A stretch of DNA of 64,000 bases. Origin: CAWCLK01 sp963796225. Lineage in GTDB: Bacteria > Actinomycetota > Nitriliruptoria > Nitriliruptorales > Nitriliruptoraceae. Shown here piece after piece: positions 18,640 to 27,258 of this stretch. The stretch is taken from positions 62,001-126,000 of the forward strand of contig CAWCLK010000010.1 in assembly GCA_963796225.1 (NCBI GenBank), given 5' to 3'. The notes beneath the pieces were generated by a model. That model did not search any database and had not been told where the DNA came from. It worked only from the letters and a program-made list of their open reading frames with translations. How positions within the stretch are numbered: the stretch's first letter is position 1; every line of letters starts with the position of its first letter. The position numbers and the translations under genes were made by a program.

Positions 18640-19362
18640 CAGCGTTCCTTCGTGGTCTGCGGCGCAGCGTAGGCGCCGGGATCGGGGTCTCGGGGGGTCG
18701 GGGAGTGGCGCCGGCTCGGCCTCGCGCCACTGGGCCAGTGCCGCCGCGATGGCCAGCGCCCCGCGGTCGCGGACGCGCCGTGCGATGGCGGGTTGCGACA
18801 CGCCGAGGTCGGCAGCGATGTCGACCTGGCGCTCGCCGTCGAGCAGCCCGCGCAGGGCCCGTCGGTCGCTGGCGTCCATGCGTGCGAGCAGCTGGTCCTG
18901 CAGCATGAGGTAGGCGTTGACCTGCGCCCCGCGGACGGGGTCGTCGTCGTGCAGGACCGTGCGCAGGCTGCCGGGCCAGCGCGTCTTCGCGGGCAGCTCC
19001 TGGGCCGCCCGCCGGGCGTCCTTGGCGTGCCACCACGCGGCGCCGGTCTGGGACCCGGCCTCGCCGACGACGACCTCGCCCCGCCCGATGCCCACCCGGA
19101 CGTCGACGGCCTCGTCGGGGCCGTCGACGGTGGGCAGCACCAGGTCGTCGGTGAGCAGGCGCAGGCGCAGGGTGGCCTCCAGGACGAGGTGGGTGTGGGC
19201 GTACAGGCCGTGGAACTCGTCGCGGACGACGAGCGCCAGCGGCTGGACCGCCTCGACCGCACCGTTCACGGCCGCGAGCACGCCGGCGAGCCCGTCGACG
19301 AGCGCCTCGGGGTCCGCGAACCGCCGGGACTCGACGACGTCGCCGACCAGCGCGAGCGTCAT
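18639..19362 (-). CDS. SatD family protein with C-terminal HTH (frameshifted near its end)
   Basis: About 240 residues. The N-terminal domain (LALVGDVVESRRF, VVRDEFHGLY, DVRVGIGRGEV, GAAWWHAKDA) matches the SatD family, and a C-terminal helix-turn-helix reads RQVDIAADLGVSQPAIARRV near 190. As printed, the frame runs into aconitase without a stop. Reading the C6 run at 18692-18697 as C5 gives the end PGAYAAPQTTKER and a stop overlapping the aconitase ATG (TGATG). The start is ATG 19362 with GGAGGG. SatD function is poorly known; the HTH and the palindrome just upstream suggest autoregulation. Confidence 0.75.
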
Positions 19363-19383
19363 GTGCGATCCCTCCGTCGCCGA

Positions 19384-19404
19384 ACATAACACATGCGGTT
19401 ATGT
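19384..19404. promoter_or_regulatory. ACATAAC-N7-GTTATGT palindromic operator
   Basis: Perfect 7-base inverted repeat with a 7-base spacer, 21 bases upstream of the SatD start codon. It is strikingly AT-rich in a GC-rich region. Its place at the likely promoter and the HTH domain encoded next to it make it a good candidate binding site for the SatD-like protein itself. Confidence 0.65.
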
Positions 19405-19574
19405 CTGCCAAGTATGCGACGCGCACTCGCGCCACGCGAAGCTGCGTGCCAGGCAGGTGGCGACCTCCGCACCGGTCTGACGGGGCCCACTGCACTGCGC
19501 GACGGGGCGGTGACGAGCAGGCGACTGACGGGCCTCGTACGCTCGTGGTCCCCCGCCCCGAAAGGGCCGTCGCC

Positions 19575-20285
19575 GTGTTCTTCTCGCGCCCCACGCCCCG
19601 CATGGTCTCGCCCGACGAGGCGCTGCCGGGCCGCGACACCCCGCCACCGGCCGTCCAGGCGGTCCACGACGCGCCGGAGCACCGCGTGCTCGGGACCTCG
19701 ATGGTGCCGCCGTGGCCCGAGGGGCACGAGGTGCTGTACGTCGCGATGGGCTGCTTCTGGGGCGCCGAGCGGATCTTCTGGAAGCTGCCCGGCGTGCACA
19801 CCACCGCCTGCGGCTACATGGGCGGGTGGACGACGCACCCGACCTACGAGGAGACCTGCACGGGGCGCACCGGCCACACCGAGTCCGTCGTCGTCGTGTA
19901 CGACCCGCAGCAGGTGGACCTCGAGACGCTGCTCAAGGCCTTCTGGGAGAACCACGACCCGACGCAGGTCAACGGCCAGGGCAACGACGTCGGCACCCAG
20001 TACCGCTCGGCGATCTTCCCGACGACGCAGGCCCAGCTGGCGGCAGCGGAGGCGTCGCGCGACCGGTACCAGGCGGCCCTGGCCGCGGCCGGCCACGGCG
20101 AGATCTCCACGCAGATCACCCCGTCCGACGAGGCCGGCGACGGCACCTTCTACTGGGCCGAGGACTACCACCAGCAGTACCTCGACAAGCACCCCAACGG
20201 GTACTGCAACCACGGCTTCTGCCAGGTGGCCTACGACGCCGCCGCGCACGGGCAGGCCGGCGGGCCGCAGCTCCCACGCGCCTGA
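19575..20285 (+). CDS. msrA: Peptide-methionine (S)-S-oxide reductase MsrA
   Basis: 236-residue MsrA that reduces methionine-S-sulfoxide in proteins. The catalytic AMGCFWGAE is near residue 55-63, with the Glu and Tyr substrate pocket around CGYMGGWTTHPTYEE. EDYHQQYLDKHP and the recycling cysteines NGYCNHGFC are near the end. The GTG at 19575 has AAGGG upstream; the frame is open further but lacks family similarity. An N-terminal 45-residue extension beyond the core is usual for actinobacterial MsrA. Confidence 0.95.
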   Translation: MFFSRPTPRMVSPDEALPGRDTPPPAVQAVHDAPEHRVLGTSMVPPWPEGHEVLYVAMGCFWGAERIFWKLPGVHTTACGYMGGWTTHPTYEETCTGRTGHTESVVVVYDPQQVDLETLLKAFWENHDPTQVNGQGNDVGTQYRSAIFPTTQAQLAAAEASRDRYQAALAAAGHGEISTQITPSDEAGDGTFYWAEDYHQQYLDKHPNGYCNHGFCQVAYDAAAHGQAGGPQLPRA

Positions 20286-20306
20286 TCGCCGGGCGGCGCG
20301 GGGAGG

Positions 20307-22120
20307 TCAGCCCACCGGGGTGGCGGGGGTGCTCGCGGCTCCGGTCGCGCCGACCGGGGCGGGCAGCCGCAGGTGGACCTCGGTGCCCCGCCCCGGGTCC
20401 GACCGCAGGTCCAGGCGCGCCCCGAGCAGCGGGGCGAGCTCGCCGACGAGCGTCAGCCCGATGCCCAGTCCACGGCGGTCGCGGGTCAGGACGTCGCCCT
20501 GGCGGGTGAAGGCCTCGAGCAGCCGTCGGTGCTCCTCGCCGGCCAGGCCGCGCCCCTGGTCGACCACCACGACCTCCACCCCGTCGTGAACGGGCTGGGT
20601 CGAGACCCGCACCGCCGACGGGGCGTCGGAGTAGGTGAGGGCGTTGTGCACGAGCTCGGCGAGCACCGCCCCGGCCAGCCGGGGGTCGGTGTGCACCGCC
20701 ACGCCATCGACGCTGCGACACGTCGACCCGCCCGACCTCGACCCCGACCCGCTGCAGTCGCTGCAGTGCCTCGTCCACCACGTCCGCGGCCGACTGCGTC
20801 GTCGGTCGCGCCCGGACCTCGTGGGCCCGCAGCTGCGCGAGCAGGAGGGTCGCCTCGACCATGCGGTGCAGGGACAGCGCGTTGTCCTGGACGCGCTGCA
20901 GCAGCAGGCGCACGTCGCTGTCGGCCAGCTCCTCCCAGCGACGCAGCAGCAGCTCGGGAACGCCCCGCAGCGTGACCAGCGGGGTACGCAGCTCGTGGGA
21001 GAGGGTGGACAGCACGTCGTCCCGCAGCCGGCTGGCCTCGGCCTCGTGGGCGACGGCCTGGCGGCGCGCCTCATCGGCCCGTTCACGTGCCTCCAGGGCC
21101 CGCCGGGTGGCCGCCGAGCGCAGCCGGCCCGCCGTGGCGAGGAAGAGGTCGGAGACCTCGTCCAGCAGGACCGGGTCGACGGCGGTGCGCGCGGTCAGTC
21201 GGCCGCCCGGCACCCAGCGCGGACAGGACCCAGGCGCCCAGTCCGGAGCGTCGGACGTGGACCTCGTCGCCGCCGGACGGCTCGTCGTCGGACGGCGGGG
21301 GATCGTCGGTCCCCACGGCCTCGAGCGTGACGCCGTCGACCTCGAGCCACACCGCGTCCGCGTCCCAGACCGCGCGCACGGTCGCGAGCCACGGGGCCAG
21401 GTCCATGCTCGGATCGCGCAGGACGGCCAGCTCGACGTCGGTGAGTCGGCGGGTGTCGGCCCGTGCCCAGGTCCAGCGCAGCCAGCGCGGTGGGAGGTAG
21501 CCGGCCGCGATGACGACGCAGGCCGCCAGCGCGAACAGCGCGCCGCTGGACTCGTCCAGCCCCGGGACCAGGAACGGCACCGCGACCGCGGGCGCGAGCC
21601 CGAGCACGCCCGCCGCCATGGTCCGTGCGCGTGCGCGTCCCACGGAGGACGTCAGGCGCTGCCCGAACCGGACGAGGCGCGCGCCCACGAAGAGGTCGAC
21701 GCCGAGCCACACCGCGGAGAGGGTGACGAGCACCGCCGTCCCGGCCGGGGAGGCCGGCGACGCATCCCCGAACGCCTGGGGGTCCACCGCCGCGACGACC
21801 CCGGTGGCGACGAACAGCAGCCCCGCCACGACGGCCAGCCGCACGCGCCGGCCCGCCGAGACGGGCTGGAGGGTGTGGGCGAACTGCATCAGCGCGACCG
21901 GGTGCACCAGCAGCCCACCGGCCATCGCCATCAGGGCGAGGAAGGATCCCGTCCCCGTCGCCCCGTCGTCGAGCTGGGGCACCAGCAGCCCGGCGATCGC
22001 CAGGGAGGCGAAGGAGACCGCGAGCCACACGCTGGCTCCCCGGACCGCGATGCCGCGGCGGACCGACACGACGCACAGGGTCGCGAAGGCCACGACGGTG
22101 ACCACCATCAGCGCGTCCAC
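20307..22120 (-). CDS. Membrane-bound sensor histidine kinase (frameshifted twice)
   Basis: About 604 codons. The N-terminus from GTG 22120 has roughly seven hydrophobic helices over 230 residues, resembling 7TM sensor modules. A linker, the H-box STLSHELRTPLVTLR, the N-box LVHNALTYSDA, and G-boxes DQGRGLAG and GLGIGLTLV follow. The frames change near 21205 (GGG for GG) and near 20708; each needs removal of one base. No response regulator is adjacent, so it is an orphan kinase. It is convergent with msrA. The signal sensed is unknown. Confidence 0.8.
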
Positions 22121-22244
22121 ACGAGCCCCCTCGAGGTCGCCCGGGGCGTCCGTGCGACGTCCGCACCGTACTCCCGTCCGACCGGCCCGGGGCGGGGTCG
22201 GGACGCGGCGTGCTTACGCTGCGCGGGACGCCACTCACAGGGTC

Positions 22245-22262
22245 TGAACGAACGCTCGTTCA
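22245..22262. promoter_or_regulatory. TetR-type palindrome upstream of SDR gene
   Basis: TGAACGA-N4-TCGTTCA, a perfect 7-base inverted repeat with 4-base spacer. It ends 27 bases before the SDR start codon. Its size and GAACG/CGTTC half-sites resemble operators of TetR-family repressors in actinobacterial lipid and ketone catabolism. No such regulator is encoded in this window, so control would be in trans. Confidence 0.55.
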
Positions 22263-22289
22263 CTGACCCCGACTCGCACGAGGCCCCGC

Positions 22290-23231
22290 ATGTCCTGGAC
22301 CGCACGTGACATCCCCGACCAGTCCGGCCGCGTGGCCGTGGTCACCGGCGCCAACGGGGGCCTCGGACTCGAGACCGCCCGGGAGCTGGCCCGCGCCGGC
22401 GCCCACGTCGTGATGGCGGCCCGCGACCAGGCCAAGGCCGCCGCCGCCCGTGACGACCTGGTCGGGTCGGTCCGGGACGCCTCGGTCGAGCTGGTGGAGC
22501 TCGACCTGGCCTCGTTGGCGTCGGTCCGGGCGTGCGCGGACACGATCACGTCCTCGCACGACCGCGTCGACCTGCTGGTGAACAACGCCGGCCTGATGGC
22601 GATGCCCGAACGGCGCACGGCCGACGGCTTCGAGATGCAGTTCGGCGTCAACCACCTCGGGCACTGGGCGCTGACCAGCCACCTGCTGCCGCAGCTGCTC
22701 GCGGCGCCCGCGCCCCGCGTCGTGGCGGTCTCCTCGACCGCGCACCACATGGGCTGGGTGGTCGACCCCGACAACCCCCACCTCGAGGGTCGCTACGGCC
22801 CGTGGCGCGCCTACGGGCAGTCCAAGCTGGCGAACCTGCACTTCGCCATCGGCCTCGACCGCGAGTTCCGTCGCCATGCCCCGCACGCCGCGGCACTGGC
22901 CGCCCACCCGGGTCTGACCAACAGCGACCTCCAGGCCCGCAGCGTCCGCGAGCAGGGCGGCCCGTGGGCGAAGTTCTTCCACGCCGCCACGCGCTCGACC
23001 GGCATGTCGCCCGCCTACGGCGCCCTGTCGCAGCTCCGCGCCGCGACCGACCCGACCGCACGGGGCGGCGAGTTCTACGGGCCCCTCTGGGTCAACAGCG
23101 GGCCGCCGGTCCGCAAGCCGCTGCTGCGCAGGTTCGACCTCGACCGGGGCATCGATCGCCTCTGGGAGGTCTCCCGCCGCGAGACCGGCGACGAGCTCGA
23201 CGTCGCCGGCGCCATGCCTGCCCGGGCGTGA
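22290..23231 (+). CDS. Short-chain dehydrogenase/reductase (retinol dehydrogenase-like)
   Basis: 313-residue SDR. The NAD(P) Rossmann motif VVTGANGGLGLETA is at residues 17-30, with NNAGLM near 100, the catalytic Ser in VVAVSSTAHH near 150 and YGQSKLANL near 174. The extended C-terminus and AHPGLTNSDLQ segment place it with the retinol-dehydrogenase/WWOX-like SDRs common in actinobacteria. The substrate is unknown, probably a lipophilic alcohol or ketone. A TetR-type palindrome lies directly upstream. Confidence 0.88.
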   Translation: MSWTARDIPDQSGRVAVVTGANGGLGLETARELARAGAHVVMAARDQAKAAAARDDLVGSVRDASVELVELDLASLASVRACADTITSSHDRVDLLVNNAGLMAMPERRTADGFEMQFGVNHLGHWALTSHLLPQLLAAPAPRVVAVSSTAHHMGWVVDPDNPHLEGRYGPWRAYGQSKLANLHFAIGLDREFRRHAPHAAALAAHPGLTNSDLQARSVREQGGPWAKFFHAATRSTGMSPAYGALSQLRAATDPTARGGEFYGPLWVNSGPPVRKPLLRRFDLDRGIDRLWEVSRRETGDELDVAGAMPARA

Positions 23232-23320
23232 GCACCACGACCGTGGGGCTGCTGGCTCCGCTGCCCCTGCCGGTCCTGGCGGCCGCCTGCTGGCACGCGC
23301 TCACGGCCGGCTGACCGAGG

Positions 23321-23518
23321 TCACTCGTCGCCGTCAGCGGCCTCGTCCCAGGCACGGTCCTGCTCGTCCCACCGTTCGTTGCGCGCCTCGGCGGTCTCCC
23401 GCCAGTTCTCGGCGGCCTCACGCGTGGGGTAGGGGCCCATGCGGTCGAGGGCACGACACGCCTGCCCCTCCGGCTCCGCCGTGCCGTGCTTGCGGCACCA
23501 GTACCACTGATCCGCCAC
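23321..23518 (-). CDS. Small conserved hypothetical protein, 65 aa
   Basis: Starts at GTG 23518 with GGAGA upstream. The sequence contains WYWCRKHGTAEPE, a second cysteine (GQACRALDRMGPYPT), and then a highly charged helix (ENWRETAEARNERWDEQDRAWDE). I recall similar actinobacterial small proteins with a Cys-His pair and the DR-GPY motif, annotated only as hypothetical. It is divergent from the cell-wall-repeat gene. Confidence 0.6.
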   Translation of the reverse strand: MADQWYWCRKHGTAEPEGQACRALDRMGPYPTREAAENWRETAEARNERWDEQDRAWDEAADGDE

Positions 23519-23605
23519 GTCGTCTCCTGCGGTCGCCCGACAGCCCCCGAGGCTAGACCCTCGACGCCCCGTACCCTCCCGGCCCGACGAACGGGGAGGA
23601 CCACC

Positions 23606-25741
23606 ATGGCGGGCTGGACGAGGCGCTCTCGAGCGTGGGTCGTGGCCCTGGCCGGCCTCGCGCTGCTCGCGCCGGCCACGGTCGACCGCGCCCCGGCGGT
23701 CGCGCAGGCGGGCGGGTCCGTGGTCGACGTCCACCCCCGTCCGGCGGCGGTCGTGGACCTGACGGGCGTGACCCTCGAGGCGCTGGTCGCCACGGACGCC
23801 AGCGTCGAGGACGTGGCCGTCACCGTGGACGGCACGTCGGTGGACGCCACCACGACGGCGCGCAGCACCGGCACGGCCGTGCGTGCGGCGCTGCCCACCC
23901 TGGCACCCGGCCTCCACGACCTCGCGGTGGTGGCCACGACCGCCGATGGCGACGTCACGCGCCGGTGGGGGGTGACCGCCACGGACGTCACCGTGTCGCG
24001 CCTGGCGGGCGCCGACCGCCACGCCACCGCGGTGGCCGTCTCGCAGGAGCAGTTCCCGGTCCCGCACGACGCTCCCGCCGTGGTCCTGGCCCGGGCCGAC
24101 GCGTTCGCCGACGCCCTGGCCGGCGGTCCGCTCGCGCACCACCTCGGTGGGCCGCTGCTGCTGACCGACTCCGACGCCCTGCCGTCCAGCACGCGGACCG
24201 AGATCGACCGCGTCCTGGCCGAGGACGGCACCGTCCACGTGCTCGGTGGGCGCGTCGCGGTGGGCGAGGACGTCGTGGCGGCGCTCGAGGACGACGGCCA
24301 CCGCGTCGTGCGCCACGGGGGCAGTACCCGCTACGACACGGCAGTCGCGATCGCCCGACAGCTTCCGGACGCCCGCACGGCCGTCGTGGCCTCGGGGCGT
24401 GCGTTCCCCGACGCGCTGGCGGCGTCGGTGCCCGCCGCCCGCGAGGGGTGGCCGATCCTGCTCACCGAGCGGGACGCCCTGCCGACCGAGACCCGCAACG
24501 GCATCGACACCCTCGGCCTCGGGGCGATCGTGGTCGTCGGCGGCGAGGCCGCCGTGGGCCAGGGCGTGGTCGACGAGCTGCGCGGCCACGTCAGCGACCT
24601 CCGGCGCGTCGCCGGCGAGGACCGCTACGCGACGGCACGGGCGATCGCGGACGCCTTCCTGACGCCCGGCGACGAGGTGGCGCTGGCCTCGGGGACCACG
24701 TTCCCGGACGCGCTGGCCGCGTCGGTGCGCGCCGCCCGTCGGGCTGCCCCGCTCCTGCTCACCGACCCGCGCGTCCTCGCCCGGCCCACCGACCAGGCCC
24801 TGCGTGCCTGGCAGCCGACCACGGTCACCGTCCACGGCGGGCCGGTGGCCGTCCATCCCGACGTCGATGCCGCCGCACGCCGCGCCGTGGTCGACGGGGT
24901 CGGGGCGCCACGCGTCGTCGCCGCGTCCCCGGGCTCGGGGGTGGCCAGCCCCACGCTGGCTCCGATCACGCTGTCGCTGTCGCGCGCGCTGGTCGCCGAC
25001 TCGCTGGAGGCGTCGGTGACGCTCGACGACGTCGAGCTGCCCACGACGGTGCGCCTCGACGGCGACGGCACCCGCGTCGTCGTCGACCCCCTGTCGCCCG
25101 GTGACCTGCCGCTGGACCGGCCCCTCGAGGTGGTGGTCCGGGTGCGGGGCGCCGACGCCGACGGGCGGACCGTCCACCACCTGCACCGGTTCACCCTGCA
25201 GGAGGACGACCACGTCTTCGCGACCGTCGGGGACATCGAGCTCGTCGAGCCGTCACCGTCGGTCGAGGTGGTCGGCTACCACCAGAGCAACCACGAGGGT
25301 GCCCAGCAGATGACGCCGGCGCCCGACGGCCCGGACTGGGTGACGATGGGGGACCGGGGGCGGCTGACCGGGTCGCGCAGCGCCGCGGACGTCGTCGCCG
25401 ACCCCGACCGGGAGGTGCTGGCCCCGGTCACGGGGCGGGTCGTGCGGTCGGGGACCTACGTCCTGTACTGCGACCACACCGACAACTTCCTCGCGATCGA
25501 GCCGGACGGCCACCCGGGCATCGAGGTGAAGATGCTGCACTTCCGGGGTCTGCGGGTGAGCCCGGGGGAGCGCGTCGTCGGCGGGGAGACCGTCGTGGGG
25601 GACGGGCCCCGGCAGCTGCCCTTCGCCTCGCAGGTCGACGCCTATTCGGACTCGGGCCACGGCCCGCACGTCCACGTGGAGCTCGTCGACACGTCGATCC
25701 CGAACGTGCCGAACGGCGGCAGCGGGAGCGAGGACTGCTGA
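23606..25741 (+). CDS. Secreted cell wall-binding repeat 2 protein with M23-like C-terminal domain
   Basis: 711-residue exported protein. A signal peptide covers residues 1-34 and a small beta domain follows to about 130. Three cell wall-binding-repeat-2 units (starting SRLAGADRHATA, HGGSTRYDTA and RRVAGEDRYATA) occupy roughly 130-430. After a linker domain, the last 170 residues contain VLAPVTGRVVRSG and GPHVHVELVD, the fold signature and HxH motif of LytM/M23 peptidases. It probably attaches to the wall and may cut peptidoglycan. Whether the first zinc ligand set (near YHQSNHEG) is intact is uncertain. RBS GGGGAGGA precedes ATG 23606. Confidence 0.82.
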   Translation: MAGWTRRSRAWVVALAGLALLAPATVDRAPAVAQAGGSVVDVHPRPAAVVDLTGVTLEALVATDASVEDVAVTVDGTSVDATTTARSTGTAVRAALPTLAPGLHDLAVVATTADGDVTRRWGVTATDVTVSRLAGADRHATAVAVSQEQFPVPHDAPAVVLARADAFADALAGGPLAHHLGGPLLLTDSDALPSSTRTEIDRVLAEDGTVHVLGGRVAVGEDVVAALEDDGHRVVRHGGSTRYDTAVAIARQLPDARTAVVASGRAFPDALAASVPAAREGWPILLTERDALPTETRNGIDTLGLGAIVVVGGEAAVGQGVVDELRGHVSDLRRVAGEDRYATARAIADAFLTPGDEVALASGTTFPDALAASVRAARRAAPLLLTDPRVLARPTDQALRAWQPTTVTVHGGPVAVHPDVDAAARRAVVDGVGAPRVVAASPGSGVASPTLAPITLSLSRALVADSLEASVTLDDVELPTTVRLDGDGTRVVVDPLSPGDLPLDRPLEVVVRVRGADADGRTVHHLHRFTLQEDDHVFATVGDIELVEPSPSVEVVGYHQSNHEGAQQMTPAPDGPDWVTMGDRGRLTGSRSAADVVADPDREVLAPVTGRVVRSGTYVLYCDHTDNFLAIEPDGHPGIEVKMLHFRGLRVSPGERVVGGETVVGDGPRQLPFASQVDAYSDSGHGPHVHVELVDTSIPNVPNGGSGSEDC

Positions 25742-25743
25742 AG

Positions 25744-27078
25744 TCAGGACCCCATCGCGTCGACCATCCCGCTGACGAGCTCCTCGAGCCCCCAGTCGAC
25801 CCCGTCGACGCCCGTGGTCAGGCCCAGCCGGACCACGACCATGTCCTGGGACGGCAGCACCAGCACCTGCTGGCCCTCGTTGCCCGACGCCCAGAACGCG
25901 TTGGCCGGGACCGAGGGCATCCGCAGGTGCCCGTCGGAGCCCTCGTTGAGCCACCACTGCGCCCCGTAGGGGTTCTCGGGGCCGAGCTCCTCGGAGACCG
26001 GGGTGGTGGAGTAGTCGATCCAGTCCTCGGGCAGCATCTGGTCGCCGTCCCACTCGCCGTCCTGCAGGAACCACTGCCCGAACCGTGCCCAGTCACGGGC
26101 GGTGGCGTACATGAACGACGAGCACACGGCCCCGCCCGACGCGTCCGGCTCGAGCACCGCGGACTGCATCCCGAGTGGCGTGAACACCAGCTCGCGGGCG
26201 AGGTCGACCCCGTCGATGCCGGCCGCCTCCGCGGCGATGTCGCAGATGATGTTCGTCGTCCCCGACGAGTAGGCCCAGGACGTGCCGGGGTCGTGCTCGA
26301 GCGGCTTCGCGGCTGCGTACGCGCCCGTGTCCCCGGGACGGAACAGCATGTTGGTGGCGTCCGTGTTCGGGTCGTAGGTCTCGTCGAAGGCCAGGCCGCT
26401 GGTCATGTGCATCAGGTCGTCGAGCGAGATCTCGGCCCGCTGGTCGTCCGACCACGCCGGCCGAAGGTCCTGTCCTTCGAGGTCGAGCATCCCCTGCTGG
26501 ACCAGCCGGCCGACCATCGCGTTGGCCACCGACTTGGTCATCGACCAGCCGAGCAGCGGCGTGTCGGCATCGAAGCCGTCGGCGTAGCGCTCGGCCACGA
26601 GCCGGCCGTCGTGCAGCACCACCACGGCCCGGGTCCCCTTGACCGCCCCGTCGGGCAGGTCCTCGGCGAACGCCTCGTCCAGCACGGCCGACACCTCCTC
26701 GGAGGGGTCGGCGACCTGCGGCATGTCCGGGGCGCCGGGGACCTCCGGGGGCAGGGCGAACCCGGGGTCCTCGTCGGCCAACGTGCACCCGGTCCCGGGG
26801 GTGAACCACGCCGTGGACCCCCACAGGCCCAGCAGGGTCGCCCGCACCGTCCCGCCCCCCTCGTCCGCGGAGACGCGGAGGAACGGCACCAGCGGGTTGT
26901 CGGGCAGGTCGCCCTGCACGTCGTCGACGTCCCGCCCCGACACGAAGTGGCCCGAGCACAGCGTCTTGGCCGCGTACCCGGTGGCCACGGGCGCGATCGG
27001 GGACAGGTACCAGGCGACGCCGCCCACCAGCACCACGAGGACGGCGGCGAGCGAGAGCAGGACGGTGCGACGACGCAT
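25744..27078 (-). CDS. Serine hydrolase, beta-lactamase/penicillin-binding class C fold, membrane-anchored
   Basis: 444 residues. The N-terminus RRRTVLLSLAAVLVVLVGG forms a signal anchor. The catalytic SxxK is SMTK near residue 185, followed by HMTSGLAFDE, YSS as the second motif and a C-terminal domain with ASGNEGQQVLVLP. It belongs to the class C beta-lactamase/esterase superfamily; members include D-aminopeptidases and esterases, so a lactamase role should not be assumed. The stop lies 2 bases from that of the convergent cell-wall gene. Confidence 0.85.
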   Translation of the reverse strand: MRRRTVLLSLAAVLVVLVGGVAWYLSPIAPVATGYAAKTLCSGHFVSGRDVDDVQGDLPDNPLVPFLRVSADEGGGTVRATLLGLWGSTAWFTPGTGCTLADEDPGFALPPEVPGAPDMPQVADPSEEVSAVLDEAFAEDLPDGAVKGTRAVVVLHDGRLVAERYADGFDADTPLLGWSMTKSVANAMVGRLVQQGMLDLEGQDLRPAWSDDQRAEISLDDLMHMTSGLAFDETYDPNTDATNMLFRPGDTGAYAAAKPLEHDPGTSWAYSSGTTNIICDIAAEAAGIDGVDLARELVFTPLGMQSAVLEPDASGGAVCSSFMYATARDWARFGQWFLQDGEWDGDQMLPEDWIDYSTTPVSEELGPENPYGAQWWLNEGSDGHLRMPSVPANAFWASGNEGQQVLVLPSQDMVVVRLGLTTGVDGVDWGLEELVSGMVDAMGS

Positions 27079-27258
27079 CGGGTGGGCTCCGGGACAGCGT
27101 GGGAGGACGCAGGCCGGCACAGGTGTACCCGGTCGCACACGCCGGACCACGGAGGCGCCCGCCGGAGGCCCCGACCACGAGCGTCTACGCTCGTGGGTCG
27201 ACGTCCGGGCCCGTCCGCCCCGACCTCGTCCAGTCCCCGTGCCCTCGAAGGCCCCGCC

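Noticed and set aside
18639..19362. Natural fusion of SatD to aconitase (continuous frame)
   Set aside because: The frame is continuous only because of the C6 run; removing one C gives a stop that overlaps a well-placed aconitase ATG with its own ribosome site.
23228..23314. A 28-codon hydrophobic ORF overlapping the SDR stop
   Set aside because: It starts with GTGA coupling and looks membrane-like, but it is too short and has no recognised relatives; coding cannot be supported.
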